NCBI RefSeq assembly: GCF_019222765.1
Contig: NZ_CP078145.1
Location: 248,001-312,000, forward strand
Direction of reading: 5' to 3'
DNA length: 64,000 nucleotides
Origin: Nocardia iowensis
Lineage (GTDB): Bacteria > Actinomycetota > Actinomycetes > Mycobacteriales > Mycobacteriaceae
Shown here: in pieces, positions 32,248-41,230 of the stretch
Numbering within the stretch: position 1 is the first letter of the stretch
Layout: every line of letters begins with the position of its first letter
The notes under the pieces: generated by a model
Told to the model about the DNA's origin: nothing
What the model saw: only the letters and a program-made list of their open reading frames with translations
The model's database searches: none
Position numbers and translations under genes: made by a program

Positions 32248-34440
32248 ATGCTGCGCGCTGGTGAGGTATTCGCCGGATATGTGATCAAGCGTCAGCTGGG
32301 TCGCGGCGGTATGGGGGCGGTGTACCTGGCACGGCATCCGCGGTTGCCCCGGCTGACCGCCTTGAAGCTGCTCGACCCGGAGTTGTATTCCGACAGCGAG
32401 ATTCGGGCCCGGTTCGAGCGCGAGGCGGATCTGGTCGCGCGGCTGGACCACCCGAACATCGTGACGGTGTACGACCGCGGTGTCGAAGAGGGCGTGCTGT
32501 GGATCTCGATGCAGTACGTCGACGGCATCGACGCCGCGCATGTCGACCCGCGGACCTTGCCGCCGGAGCGGGCGGTAGAGATCGTCACCGAGACGGCGAA
32601 AGCGCTCGACTACGCGCACGCCGCCGGCACGCTGCACCGTGACGTGAAACCGGCCAACATCATGCTGGCCCGGGCCGCCACCGGACAGGGCGAACGGGTT
32701 CTGTTGACGGACTTCGGAATTGCCCGATTGCGCGACGACTCACTACACCTCACGCAAACCGGTTCGTTCACCGCCACCCTGGCGTACGCGTCGCCGGAAC
32801 AACTGTCCGTCGCGCCGCTCGACCAGCGATCCGACCAGTACTCGCTGGCCTGCAGCCTGTTCTGGCTGCTGACGGGTTCGTCGCCGTTCGCGGCGGACAA
32901 TCCGGCCGCGATGATCGCGGGCCACCTGCAGCATCCGCCGCCGCCGGCGAGCGCCCGCAGACCCGAGTTGCCGGCCGCCATGGACTCGGTGCTGGCGAAG
33001 GCGCTGGCCAAGCGACCCGACGACCGGTTCGGGTCGTGTACGGAACTTGCCGCTGCGGCGTGGCAGGCGTTGGCGGTGCCGTCTCCGCAATCCTGGGTCG
33101 CGCCGACGCAACAGCCCGAGCTCGCATCGGGGCCGCAGCAGTTGGTCCGACGCCCGCCGAACCGGTCTGTGCGCTTCGCCGCGATCGGCGGATCGGCGCT
33201 GGTCGTCGTGCTGGCGATCGTGGCAGGAGTCCTGTGGGCGACCTCCGATCCCGCATCTCCAGGGAAAAGCGACTCCCGATCCGGGCCCATCGCGCAGCAG
33301 CCGATCGATTGGTCCGGTGCCGTCGCGCCGGCGACCACGGGCTGGCCCGCGCTGTTCCAACCGCTGGTGCAGATCGACGCCGACGGCAAAGAGGTGGCCA
33401 GGCCGAGCACCGCGGCCAGTCCGGCAGGGGATGGCAAAGCCACGTGCGAGCCGATGACCATCGCCACGACCGCACTGCTCACCGGACCGAATGCGGGGTC
33501 CGGCCGCAGCGCTCCCGGTGCCGTGCGGCTGGCCGTCGACCAGTTCACCAAGGCGAACCCTGGTTGCCGGGTCACCGTGAAGGAGTTCGACGTCGGCGGG
33601 TTTCCGCAGACAGCCGCCGAGGTGGCTCGCCAGATCGTGAGCGATCCGTCGATCGTGGCACTGATCGGCCCAGTGCATTCCCCCGAAATCCGGGCCAGTG
33701 GCGGGTTTTTCAGCGAAGCCGGGCTGCCGTTCCTGTCGCCGGGCAGCACGCCCGCGGATCTGACCAGCGGTGGCTGGAGCGGCTTGTTCCGCGGCCTGGC
33801 CACCGACGATGTCTATCGCCGTGCCGTGGCGAAGTACCTGGTCGAGACCGCGGGCTTCGACAAGATCTGCGTCGTCCGCGATGACTCCGGCTTCGGCAAG
33901 GGGATGGCGCACGACATCGTCGCAGTCCTCGGCACCGTGGCCGACCCGGCCTGCCGGGCGGAGGTCAAGCAGGGCGACCGTGACTTCAGCGCAGTAGTGA
34001 GCAAGATTGCCGCCGCCGCGCCGGATGCGATTTTCTATTCCGGCTACAGCGCCGAAGCAGCCGTATTCACCCAGCAATTGAAACAAGCGGGCGTCACCGC
34101 TCCCTTCGTCACCACCGAAGGCGCCCTCAACGTGGATTTCTTTACCCAGTCGGGGAATTCGGCCCAAGGTGCACTTCTGTCGTGCCGATGCGGGCCGGTC
34201 GCCGGAAAGTTCTACCTCGACTTCCAAGCCCTGAACGGCCAAGGCGCAGGCTGGAACTCGGTGGAAGCCTACGACCTCACCACGATCGCGCTGAACGGCA
34301 TCGCATCCGGTCACCGCACCCGCGCGGACCTACTGGATTACCTGCGCAAATATGAAGGCAACGGCCTCGCGCGCACGTACCGGTGGTCGGCCACCGGCGA
34401 ATTGGCGAACCCGGGAATCTGGATCTACAAGGTCAGCTAG
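32248..34440 (+). CDS. Transmembrane Ser/Thr kinase fused to a LivJ-like solute-binding sensor
   Basis: This 730-residue receptor kinase has an intact PknB-type domain (1-280): GRGGMGAVY nucleotide loop, ALK Lys40, HRDVKPAN with Asp132, DFG 155-157, and YASPEQ. A membrane span lies at about 310-332 (AAIGGSALVVVLAIVAGVLW). Outside, residues about 390-730 form a periplasmic-binding-protein (branched-chain amino-acid type) domain: ALLTGPNAGSGRSAPGAV, ALIGPVHSPEI and GFDKICVVRDDSGFGKGMA. The likely role is sensing an extracellular amino acid or similar solute to drive phosphorylation. ATG follows GAGGGG. Its end overlaps the convergent sigma gene by eight bases. Confidence 0.94.
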   Translation: MLRAGEVFAGYVIKRQLGRGGMGAVYLARHPRLPRLTALKLLDPELYSDSEIRARFEREADLVARLDHPNIVTVYDRGVEEGVLWISMQYVDGIDAAHVDPRTLPPERAVEIVTETAKALDYAHAAGTLHRDVKPANIMLARAATGQGERVLLTDFGIARLRDDSLHLTQTGSFTATLAYASPEQLSVAPLDQRSDQYSLACSLFWLLTGSSPFAADNPAAMIAGHLQHPPPPASARRPELPAAMDSVLAKALAKRPDDRFGSCTELAAAAWQALAVPSPQSWVAPTQQPELASGPQQLVRRPPNRSVRFAAIGGSALVVVLAIVAGVLWATSDPASPGKSDSRSGPIAQQPIDWSGAVAPATTGWPALFQPLVQIDADGKEVARPSTAASPAGDGKATCEPMTIATTALLTGPNAGSGRSAPGAVRLAVDQFTKANPGCRVTVKEFDVGGFPQTAAEVARQIVSDPSIVALIGPVHSPEIRASGGFFSEAGLPFLSPGSTPADLTSGGWSGLFRGLATDDVYRRAVAKYLVETAGFDKICVVRDDSGFGKGMAHDIVAVLGTVADPACRAEVKQGDRDFSAVVSKIAAAAPDAIFYSGYSAEAAVFTQQLKQAGVTAPFVTTEGALNVDFFTQSGNSAQGALLSCRCGPVAGKFYLDFQALNGQGAGWNSVEAYDLTTIALNGIASGHRTRADLLDYLRKYEGNGLARTYRWSATGELANPGIWIYKVS

Positions 34441-35752
34441 CCGGTGGCGGTAGGGCCGCCATCTTCCGCAGCAAGAGTGTTCGTTCTCGGGCGTTCGCGG
34501 TGAGCTCGATGGCTGCTTCGAAGGCCGCCCGTGCCTGCTCGTGCTTGCCGAGTTGCGTGAGTAGTTCGCCGCGTGTCGCTTGCAGGAGATGGTATTTCGC
34601 GAGTTGGCCGCCTGCGACGAGATCGTCGACGATGCGTAGCGCCTTGGCCGGTCCCGTTGCCATGGCCACCGCCGCGGCCCGGTTGAGCTCGACGACCGGC
34701 GAGGGGGTGAGGCGGCCGAGCGCTTCGTAGAGCAGCACTATGCGTTCCCAGTCGGTGTCGTCGACCGATGCCGCGACCGCGTGGCATTCGGCGATCGCCG
34801 CCTGTAGCCCGTAGGCGGCCCGTCCTCGCCCGAGTGCGTCGCCACGTTCGAGTGCGGCACGCCCGCGCGCGATGCGGCCGCGATCCCAGCGTCGACGATC
34901 CTGGTCGGCGAGTAGCACGGGATCGCCGTTCTCGTCGAGCCGCGCCGGAAATCTCGCCGCCGTGAGCTCCATGAGACCGACCAGGCCGTGTACTTCGGGC
35001 TCGTGCGGCATGAGCTCGGCGAGGATGCGGCCGAGCCGCAGCGATTCCCGGGTGAGTTCCGGCCGCATCCACTGCTCGCCGCTGCTGGCCGCGTAGCCCT
35101 CGTTGAAGATCAGGTACACCACCCCGAGCACGGCGGCGAGCCGTTCGCAGAAGTCCGGACGTTCCGGCACCTCGAAGGGCACTTTGGCCGCGGCGAGCGT
35201 CTTCTTCGCGCGGACAATGCGTTGCTGCACGGTGGCGGTGGACACGAGGCAGGCCCGCGCGATTTCCTCGCTCGACAGCCCGCCGACCACCCGCAGCGTC
35301 AGCGCGACCTGCGCCTCGCGGGAGAGCACCGGATGGCACGAGATGAACACCAGCCGGAGCACATCGTCGTCGATCCGGTCGGGGTCCCACGGCGGCTCGG
35401 CCGCGGCGCCGATCGCGGCCGCCTCCTCGGCGGCGAGGTCGCGGACGATCGCCGCGAGCCGCTCATCGAAGCGTTCCCGCCGTCGCCAGCTGTCGATCGC
35501 TTTGCGTTTCGCGACCGTGGTGAGCCAAGCTCCCGGATTCCGCGGGATTCCCGTCTCCGGCCACTGCGCGAGCGCGTCGACAAGTGCTTCCTGCGCGAGG
35601 TCCTCGGCGATCCCGAAGTCGCCCACCGCGCGAGTCAGCGTCGCGATGAGGCGGGCCGACTCGATCCGCCAGACCGCCGCGACAGAACGACGCACCGACT
35701 CCACCGGGTCCGGGCGACGCACTGCCGCGGCATCAGTCATTCGGTCAGGCAT
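34433..35752 (-). CDS. ECF42-type sigma factor with TPR-like C-terminus
   Basis: The 439-residue protein has sigma region 2 (EDLAQEALVDALAQWPETGIPRNPGAWL, KAIDSWRRRERFD), region 4 (LSSEEIARACLVSTATVQQRIVRAKKTL) and the long C-terminal DUF6596/TPR extension (LAAVLGVVYLIFNEGY, ...) that defines ECF42. Such factors have no classical anti-sigma; the extension is needed for activity. Its start overlaps the stop of the DGPF/YCII gene by eight bases, the signature arrangement of this group, so they are co-translated. Target promoters usually include the DGPF gene itself. Confidence 0.92.
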   Translation of the reverse strand: MPDRMTDAAAVRRPDPVESVRRSVAAVWRIESARLIATLTRAVGDFGIAEDLAQEALVDALAQWPETGIPRNPGAWLTTVAKRKAIDSWRRRERFDERLAAIVRDLAAEEAAAIGAAAEPPWDPDRIDDDVLRLVFISCHPVLSREAQVALTLRVVGGLSSEEIARACLVSTATVQQRIVRAKKTLAAAKVPFEVPERPDFCERLAAVLGVVYLIFNEGYAASSGEQWMRPELTRESLRLGRILAELMPHEPEVHGLVGLMELTAARFPARLDENGDPVLLADQDRRRWDRGRIARGRAALERGDALGRGRAAYGLQAAIAECHAVAASVDDTDWERIVLLYEALGRLTPSPVVELNRAAAVAMATGPAKALRIVDDLVAGGQLAKYHLLQATRGELLTQLGKHEQARAAFEAAIELTANARERTLLLRKMAALPPPAS

Positions 35753-36167
35753 TCCGCCGTTCGAGCTCCTCGCGCCAGCCGGCTTCCTTCTGGATCCATT
35801 CGTTGTCCTGCGGGAAATCTGCCATCTCGGCCACCCGGCGGACCTCGATCTTCGAACCCGGTCCGAGGGGAACCCGCTTCGCCCACTCGACCGCTTCCTC
35901 CTTCGAGGCGACCTCGATGATCCAGAAGCCGCCGAACAGCTCCTTCGTCTCGCCGTATGGGCCGTCGGTGACCAGCGGCGGTGCCGCGGCGAAATCGACG
36001 ACGAAACCCTGGTCCGGCTCGGTCAGCCCTTCCCCGGCGAGCAGGACGCCCGCCTTCATCAGTTCCTCGTTGTACTTGCCCATGGCCTCGATGACCTGCT
36101 CGAACGGGATTTCCTTCGCGGCTTCGACAGCTTCGTCGGTGTCCCGCATGATCAGCATGTATTTCAT
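35745..36167 (-). CDS. YCII-related (DGPF) protein
   Basis: This 140-residue protein starts MKYMLIMRDTDEA and contains VTDGPYGETKELFGGFWIIE, the DGPF-type YCII motif, with the conserved acidic and aromatic residues of the ferredoxin-like alpha+beta fold. YCII proteins may bind or process small molecules. It is the first gene of the ECF42 operon and is likely both a target and a partner of the sigma factor. Confidence 0.93.
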   Translation of the reverse strand: MKYMLIMRDTDEAVEAAKEIPFEQVIEAMGKYNEELMKAGVLLAGEGLTEPDQGFVVDFAAAPPLVTDGPYGETKELFGGFWIIEVASKEEAVEWAKRVPLGPGSKIEVRRVAEMADFPQDNEWIQKEAGWREELERRNA

Positions 36168-36266
36168 CGGTTCGCTCCTTCGGTGGCGGGTCGCGATTCG
36201 ACCCTCTCACTCCAGACGTCGAACGAAAAGCTTCCGGATCGACAAGGCCGTGGCGGTTGTTCCGAC

Positions 36267-37820
36267 TCATTCGCCGGAGCGGGGCAGCGCGGGTTCGGAG
36301 ATGTCGTCATCGGTGCGTACGTGCCGCAGCAAGCCGACGGCCGCGATCGTGAGCAGAGCGGCGACCGCGGCGCAGCTGAGAGCAACGGTGTTGAGGCCGT
36401 GTGTGAACGCTTCGCGGGCCGACACCAGCAGCGCGTCACCGAGTTGCCCAGGTAGGACCGCGGCGTGGGCACCGGCGAGTGAGTCGGTCGCCGCGTCCGG
36501 AATCCCGGCCGGACCGGTACGCGCGACATCGGTGCGGTAAACCGTGGTGCCGATGACGCCGAGGATGGCGACGCCCGCGGCAACGCCGAACTCCATGCTC
36601 GCCTCCGACATTGCCGCCGCGGAGCCCGCCTTCTCCGGCGGTGCCGTCCCGATGACCAGGTCGGTGCCGAGCACCATCAGCGGGCTCGTACCGATATAGA
36701 CCAGAATGAAACCCGCCACCAGCGTCGGTAGCGCCGAAGTGAAGGCGAGCACCAGGTAGCCGACCGTGGTGACGGCCAGCGCGGCCCCGACGAGGTATCC
36801 GGGCTCGACCTTGCGGGCAATGACCGGCGTCAGCACGGAAGCGACGATCAACGCGAATGCCGAAGGCAGCAGCCACAATCCGGCCGCCAATGCGGACAAC
36901 CCGTGGACCAGTTGCAGGTATTGGGTGATGAACAGGTAGATCCCGCCGACCAGGCCCAGGCTCAGCAGCAGAATCAGCAGTGCCGCACAGAACGACCGGC
37001 TGCCGAACATGCGCAGGTCCAGGAGCGGGTCGGCGAGTTCTCGTTGCCTGCGGACGAATATCCAGCCGAGTCCGCCGCCGACCACGATCGCCGCCACCGA
37101 CCCCGCCGACAGACCGGTTTCGGCAAACTTCTTGATGCCGTAGATGACCGGCAGGATGGCGCCGAGCGACAGCGCGACGCTCAACAGGTCGACACTGCCC
37201 GCCGCGCTGTCCCGATATTCCGGCAGCAGCACCGGCGCGGTTACCAACAGCAGCACCATGACCGGCACGCCGAGCAGGAAAACCGAACCCCACCAGAATG
37301 ATTCGAGCATCACCCCGCCGACGATCGGCCCGACCGCTATCCCCGCCGACATGCAGGTGGCCCACACCCCGATGGCCAGCCCGCGCTGCCTGGCGTCCCG
37401 AAACATGTTGCTGATCAAGGCCAGTGTCGACGGCATCAGGGTGGCACCCGCGATGCCGAGCACCGCGCGGGCGGCAATCAGCAGTAGGGGACTGGTCGCG
37501 AAGGCGGCGAGTACCGAGGCAGCGCCGAACGCGGTCGCTCCCAGCATCAGCAACTTGCGCCGCCCGATGCGGTCACCGACAGTGCCCATCGTGATCAGGA
37601 ATCCAGCGATCATGAAGCCGTAGATGTCGGCGATCCACAGCTGCTCGACGCCGGTCGGCCGCAGATCCGCGGTCAGTTGCGGCAGGGCCAGATAGAGCAC
37701 GGTGACGTCCATGGCCAGCAGCAAGGTGGGCAGGGCGAGGACGGCGAGACCGATCCATTGGCGTGGACCGGCGGACCCGGGCTGTATCCGGGTGTCGTGC
37801 ATTGATTCTCGATCGGTCAT
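36267..37820 (-). CDS. DHA2-type (EmrB/QacA) MFS drug exporter
   Basis: This 517-residue protein has about 14 hydrophobic spans, beginning LAVLALPTLLLAMDVTVLYLALP, the D1 motif of DHA2 exporters. GDRIGRRKLLMLGA is the MFS motif A and VLGIAGATLMPSTLALISNMF is motif C, the antiporter signature. It would expel hydrophobic or cationic drugs in exchange for protons. A palindromic operator lies 16 bases upstream of ATG 37820; its cognate repressor gene is not adjacent. Confidence 0.93.
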   Translation of the reverse strand: MTDRESMHDTRIQPGSAGPRQWIGLAVLALPTLLLAMDVTVLYLALPQLTADLRPTGVEQLWIADIYGFMIAGFLITMGTVGDRIGRRKLLMLGATAFGAASVLAAFATSPLLLIAARAVLGIAGATLMPSTLALISNMFRDARQRGLAIGVWATCMSAGIAVGPIVGGVMLESFWWGSVFLLGVPVMVLLLVTAPVLLPEYRDSAAGSVDLLSVALSLGAILPVIYGIKKFAETGLSAGSVAAIVVGGGLGWIFVRRQRELADPLLDLRMFGSRSFCAALLILLLSLGLVGGIYLFITQYLQLVHGLSALAAGLWLLPSAFALIVASVLTPVIARKVEPGYLVGAALAVTTVGYLVLAFTSALPTLVAGFILVYIGTSPLMVLGTDLVIGTAPPEKAGSAAAMSEASMEFGVAAGVAILGVIGTTVYRTDVARTGPAGIPDAATDSLAGAHAAVLPGQLGDALLVSAREAFTHGLNTVALSCAAVAALLTIAAVGLLRHVRTDDDISEPALPRSGE

Positions 37821-37836
37821 GTCGGCTACGCTAAAG

Positions 37837-37854
37837 TCTCACATTTATGTGAGA
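37837..37854. promoter_or_regulatory. Palindromic operator of the MFS exporter
   Basis: TCTCACAT-TT-ATGTGAGA has perfect eight-base arms around two bases, located just upstream of the MFS start. This is a typical size for a TetR- or MarR-type dimer site. No regulator gene faces it, so regulation is presumably from a distance. Confidence 0.75.
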
Positions 37855-37996
37855 GTCAAGTGTGATCTCGCGGCGATCGGACAACTGGCGTTCACCTCGT
37901 GTGCACGAGGTGGTTGACATCGTTCTCTTGTGATCTGAAATACACCGCCCTAACCTTGCTGGAACCGATGAATCTCCTATCCCACAAGGAAATTGG

Positions 37997-38518
37997 ATGA
38001 AAATATCGTGTACAGCCATCGCCGTCGCCCTGCTGGCCCTGGTCGGGTCGGTCGCGTGTGCCGTTCCGGCCCAAGCGGATACGTCCAGTGACGAAGTGCT
38101 CGCCGTGGTCAACCCGGCGCGGGCACAGTACGGTGCATCACCGCTAACCTGGAACGCCGACTTGTACCCCAGCACGAAGCAGTACGCGGAAGCCTGCAGG
38201 TTCGAGCATTCGAATTCGCAAGGCCGATACGGCGAAAACCTTTATGCCGGAACAGGGAACGTCGGTTTCGAGGACGCCATGCGGGCCTGGATGGCCGAGG
38301 CGGAGTTGTACGACTACGACCGGCCGGAGTTTTCCCCCGAGACCGGACACTTCACTCAGGTTGTCTGGAAGAGCAGCACCCGGATCGCGGTGGGTATCGC
38401 TTCGTGCCCCGCAGGCACCATCTTCGCTCAGCCGAGCACGCTCGTGGTGGCCCGCTTCACGCCGCCCGGCAACGTTATCGGGCAGTTCGCGCAGAATGTG
38501 GGTCGTCCGCAGGGCTGA
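37997..38518 (+). CDS. Secreted CAP/SCP-domain protein
   Basis: This 173-residue precursor has a signal peptide (MKISCTAIAVALLALVGSVACAVPAQA, cleavage near residue 27) and a compact CAP domain: VLAVVNPARAQYGASPLTWN, GENLYAG, and GHFTQVVWKSSTRIAVGIA, the CAP signature with its cavity His and Glu. CAP proteins bind lipids or act in cell-envelope biology. AAGGAAA precedes ATG. A TTGACA hexamer at 37913 could be part of its promoter. Confidence 0.9.
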   Translation: MKISCTAIAVALLALVGSVACAVPAQADTSSDEVLAVVNPARAQYGASPLTWNADLYPSTKQYAEACRFEHSNSQGRYGENLYAGTGNVGFEDAMRAWMAEAELYDYDRPEFSPETGHFTQVVWKSSTRIAVGIASCPAGTIFAQPSTLVVARFTPPGNVIGQFAQNVGRPQG

Positions 38519-38526
38519 GCCACCCG

Positions 38527-39177
38527 TCACTCTAGCGGATTCCGTTGCGGCTCAGCCGGTTCGGCGCCGTGCACAACGGCCAACGCGCCCGCGCGGGCGG
38601 CGGCCAGGGTAACCCGAATCGCTTGATCGGCGGTTGCCTCGTCGACCGGTTCGCCGGTGACGAGCAAGCGGAAATGGATGGGCGCGGCCAAGGTGGTGAA
38701 CACCTGGGTCGGATCGGTTCCGTGCGGCAACTCACCGCGTTCGATGGCGCGGGACACCACGGGTTCGGCGCGCCGGAAACGGTCGGCGAAGACCCGGCGA
38801 CGGGCCGCCGCGATTTCGGGCAGGCGTCCGGCGTCGGAGTACATCGCCACCTGGACCGCCTGGCCTATCGGTCCGGTCATGCTGTCGACCAGCCCCTGTG
38901 TGAGGAGTCGGAGATCGGACTCGATCGATCCGGTGTCGGGGGTGGGGATGTCGGCGGCGAAATGTTCGGACAGCGCGTCGACGACCAGCGCTTCGCGATC
39001 CTGCCACCGCCGGTAGACGGTGGTTTTGTGCACCCCGGCGCGTTGGGCGACAGCTTCGACGGTCAGCCCGGCGTATCCCTTGTCGAGGAGTTCGGCCAGG
39101 GTCGCCGCGTGTACCGCCGCGCGGACCTTCGGTCCGCGGCCGACCGTGCGGGGGCGCGCGGGGCTCTTACTCTCCAT
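38527..39177 (-). CDS. TetR-family repressor (AcrR-like)
   Basis: The 216-residue protein has a TetR helix-turn-helix (LAELLDKGYAGLTVEAVAQRAGVHKTTVYRRWQDREAL) and a helical C-terminal domain of the TetR_C_11 type (HFAADIPTPDTGSIESDL, VQVAMYSDAGRLPEIAAARR). It is divergent from a short-chain dehydrogenase gene; two matching operators lie between them, one touching this gene's start codon, which points to negative control of both genes. Confidence 0.93.
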   Translation of the reverse strand: MESKSPARPRTVGRGPKVRAAVHAATLAELLDKGYAGLTVEAVAQRAGVHKTTVYRRWQDREALVVDALSEHFAADIPTPDTGSIESDLRLLTQGLVDSMTGPIGQAVQVAMYSDAGRLPEIAAARRRVFADRFRRAEPVVSRAIERGELPHGTDPTQVFTTLAAPIHFRLLVTGEPVDEATADQAIRVTLAAARAGALAVVHGAEPAEPQRNPLE

Positions 39178-39178
39178 T

Positions 39179-39193
39179 GCAACTCCTAGTTGC
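39179..39193. promoter_or_regulatory. TetR operator 1, touching the tetR start codon
   Basis: GCAACT-CCT-AGTTGC, a dyad with six-base arms and a three-base spacer, begins two bases upstream of the start codon of the leftward tetR gene. It matches the arms of operator 2. Confidence 0.75.
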
Positions 39194-39225
39194 GATACTG
39201 CGTGAATCGTGGCAGACTGCAGCGT

Positions 39226-39246
39226 ATCGCAACTCGAAGTTGCGAT
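39226..39246. promoter_or_regulatory. TetR operator 2
   Basis: ATCGCAACT and AGTTGCGAT, perfect nine-base arms around CGA, share the GCAACT/AGTTGC core with operator 1. Their centres are 50 bases apart, compatible with repression of both divergent promoters. Confidence 0.82.
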
Positions 39247-39292
39247 CGCGGGTGCCCCTCCTCAGCCGTTCGCTTCGCGATTAAGGAATGAC

Positions 39293-40255
39293 ATGTCTCG
39301 ACCTCCCAGACCTCGATCCGATTACCCGACCGTGGATCAACACGGTCGGCTGGCGGTGGTGACCGGCGCGAATAGCGGCATCGGCTACGTCACCGCCCGT
39401 GAGCTCGCCCGTTCGGGCGCGCACGTGGTGCTGGCCTGCCGGAATCCGGCGCGCGGGCGCGCCGCGGTGGACAGTCTTCGTGCCGAAGTGCCCGGCGCGC
39501 AGCTGGAATTGCGTCCCCTCGATCTGGCGGATTCGGCCTCGATTCGCGCGTTCGCCGCGGATTGGGCGCACGACAGACTCGACCTGCTGGTCAACAACGC
39601 GGGTATCGCGATGGTTCCGTTCGCGCGGACCCGGGATGGCTTCGAAACCCAGTTCGGCGTCAATCATTTGGGCACGTTCGCCCTTACCGGCCTGATGCTC
39701 CGGTACTTGGCCGCCGCGCCGGAACCGCGGGTGGTCACCGTCAGCAGTGAAGGCCAGCGGTTCGCACCCTTCGACCTAAAGAATCTCAACGCCGAACGCC
39801 GGTATCGCACGGCGTTCGCCTACGTGCAGTCCAAACGCGCGAATCTCTACTTCGCGATGGAGCTACAGCGGCGGGCCGACGCCGCGGGGCTGCCCCTGCG
39901 GAGCATGGCCGTCGCGCCAGGTCTCACCCGAACCAATGTGCTCACCGGCGGCGCCAATGTCGACCGCGGTCGGCTGTACGCGACGTCGACGCGTTTGCTG
40001 GTGCGCTGGCTGTTTCGACCGACGCCCGAGGGCGCCAAGACCTCCCTGTACGCCGCGACCGCCGCCGACCTGCCCGGCGGCAGCTATGTGGTGCCCGACG
40101 GTCTGTTGCAACTGCGCGGCGAACCCGTGCCGCGCACCGGCGAACGCGCCATGCGCGACACCGTGACTGCCGCTCGGCTGTGGGAGCTGTCCGAAGAGCT
40201 CACTGGTGTGCGCTACCGAATTCCCACCACCACAACCGATCTCACGATCGTCTAA
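39293..40255 (+). CDS. Short-chain dehydrogenase/reductase
   Basis: The 320-residue enzyme has TGANSGIG (cofactor), ACRNPARG (Arg favours NADPH), NNAGIAM, VVTVSSEG with the catalytic Ser, and the catalytic YVQSK. Its length and the NLNAERRY stretch put it in the retinol-dehydrogenase-like/extended SDR group that acts on lipophilic alcohols or ketones. ATG 39293 follows AAGGA; the longer open frame upstream overlaps the operators. It is presumably controlled by the divergent TetR protein. Confidence 0.92.
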   Translation: MSRPPRPRSDYPTVDQHGRLAVVTGANSGIGYVTARELARSGAHVVLACRNPARGRAAVDSLRAEVPGAQLELRPLDLADSASIRAFAADWAHDRLDLLVNNAGIAMVPFARTRDGFETQFGVNHLGTFALTGLMLRYLAAAPEPRVVTVSSEGQRFAPFDLKNLNAERRYRTAFAYVQSKRANLYFAMELQRRADAAGLPLRSMAVAPGLTRTNVLTGGANVDRGRLYATSTRLLVRWLFRPTPEGAKTSLYAATAADLPGGSYVVPDGLLQLRGEPVPRTGERAMRDTVTAARLWELSEELTGVRYRIPTTTTDLTIV

Positions 40256-40368
40256 AGGCAAGGCCATTACCGCAGCACCGATCGATATGTTTTGCGGTCG
40301 CAGCGCGCTGGCCGAGCGGGTTTGTCAGATCGCTTAGGGCGGAACGTGTCTCGCCGCGATCGTCCGTA

Positions 40369-40399
40369 TTGACCTTAAGTCATGTTGAGCTTCTAGCGT
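40369..40399 (+). promoter_or_regulatory. MerR-type promoter with long spacer
   Basis: TTGACC (40369-40374) and TAGCGT (40394-40399) are separated by 19 bases, the over-long spacer typical of MerR/SoxR-controlled promoters. Half-sites ACCTTAA and TTGAGCT lie within the spacer as an imperfect dyad. It sits 24 bases before the start of the NmrA-type gene. Confidence 0.5.
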
Positions 40400-40423
40400 C
40401 TGGGGAGACGAAAGGAAGCAATC

Positions 40424-41230
40424 GTGACGATCTTGGTAACAGGCGCAACCGGAAACACCGGTCACCATGTGGTGGCAGAGCTGGTGCGGCGTGGGCAGCG
40501 GGTGCGGGCGCTGACCCGGGATCCAGCTGCCGCTGCGGCGAAGCTCCCACCGGGCGTGGAACTGGTCACCGGAACGCACACCGTGCCAGGCACATTGGAT
40601 ACCGCGCTCGCGGGTGTCAGCGGACTGCACATCACCGTGACAGCGGGACTCGCCGATGTCGGCGCCGAGTTGGTGCGGCGGGCCGTCGACGCCGGGGTCC
40701 GGCGGATGACCATCGTGTGGGGTGGCGGGATCGGCCCGGTCGAGCAGGCTGTCGCCGCCTCCGGTGTGGAGTGGACCCGTCTCGAGCCGCAGGAGTTCAT
40801 GTCCAACACGCTGACCTGGATCGATTCGATCCGCGCCGAGGGGGTCGTGCGCGAGCCGTACGACTCTCCCAGCGCGATCGTGCATGAGGCCGACATTGCC
40901 GCCGTGGCCGCCGCCGCGCTCCTCGAGGACGGTCACGCCGGGCGCGCGTACAACCTGACCGGTCCGGAATCGCTCACCCCGCGCGAGCGGATCGCGATCC
41001 TGTCCCGAGTGCTCAGCCGGGACATCGCGTTCGCCGCGATCACCCACGAGCAGGCCATCGAACGACTCACCGCCACCGGCGTTTCCCGCGCCGACGCCGA
41101 GTATGTCGTCGGCTGGTACGCCGCACCGAACACGGAAGCGACGACGGTCGTCGACACCGTCGAGAAGGTGACCGGGCGACCCGCCCGCACCTTCGAACAA
41201 TGGGCCCGCGAGCACGCGGATCGGTTCTAA
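40424..41230 (+). CDS. NmrA-like NAD(P)-binding oxidoreductase, second copy
   Basis: This 268-residue protein parallels the one at 2.8 kb: TILVTGATGNTGHH cofactor loop, VRALTRDPAA, and a C-terminal part with LTPRERIAILSRVL and FEQWAREHADRF. The mid-protein strand MTIVWGGGIG replaces the usual LLSS. GTG 40424 follows AAGGAAG. The promoter has MerR-type spacing, so it may respond to redox-cycling or electrophilic compounds. Confidence 0.88.
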   Translation: MTILVTGATGNTGHHVVAELVRRGQRVRALTRDPAAAAAKLPPGVELVTGTHTVPGTLDTALAGVSGLHITVTAGLADVGAELVRRAVDAGVRRMTIVWGGGIGPVEQAVAASGVEWTRLEPQEFMSNTLTWIDSIRAEGVVREPYDSPSAIVHEADIAAVAAAALLEDGHAGRAYNLTGPESLTPRERIAILSRVLSRDIAFAAITHEQAIERLTATGVSRADAEYVVGWYAAPNTEATTVVDTVEKVTGRPARTFEQWAREHADRF

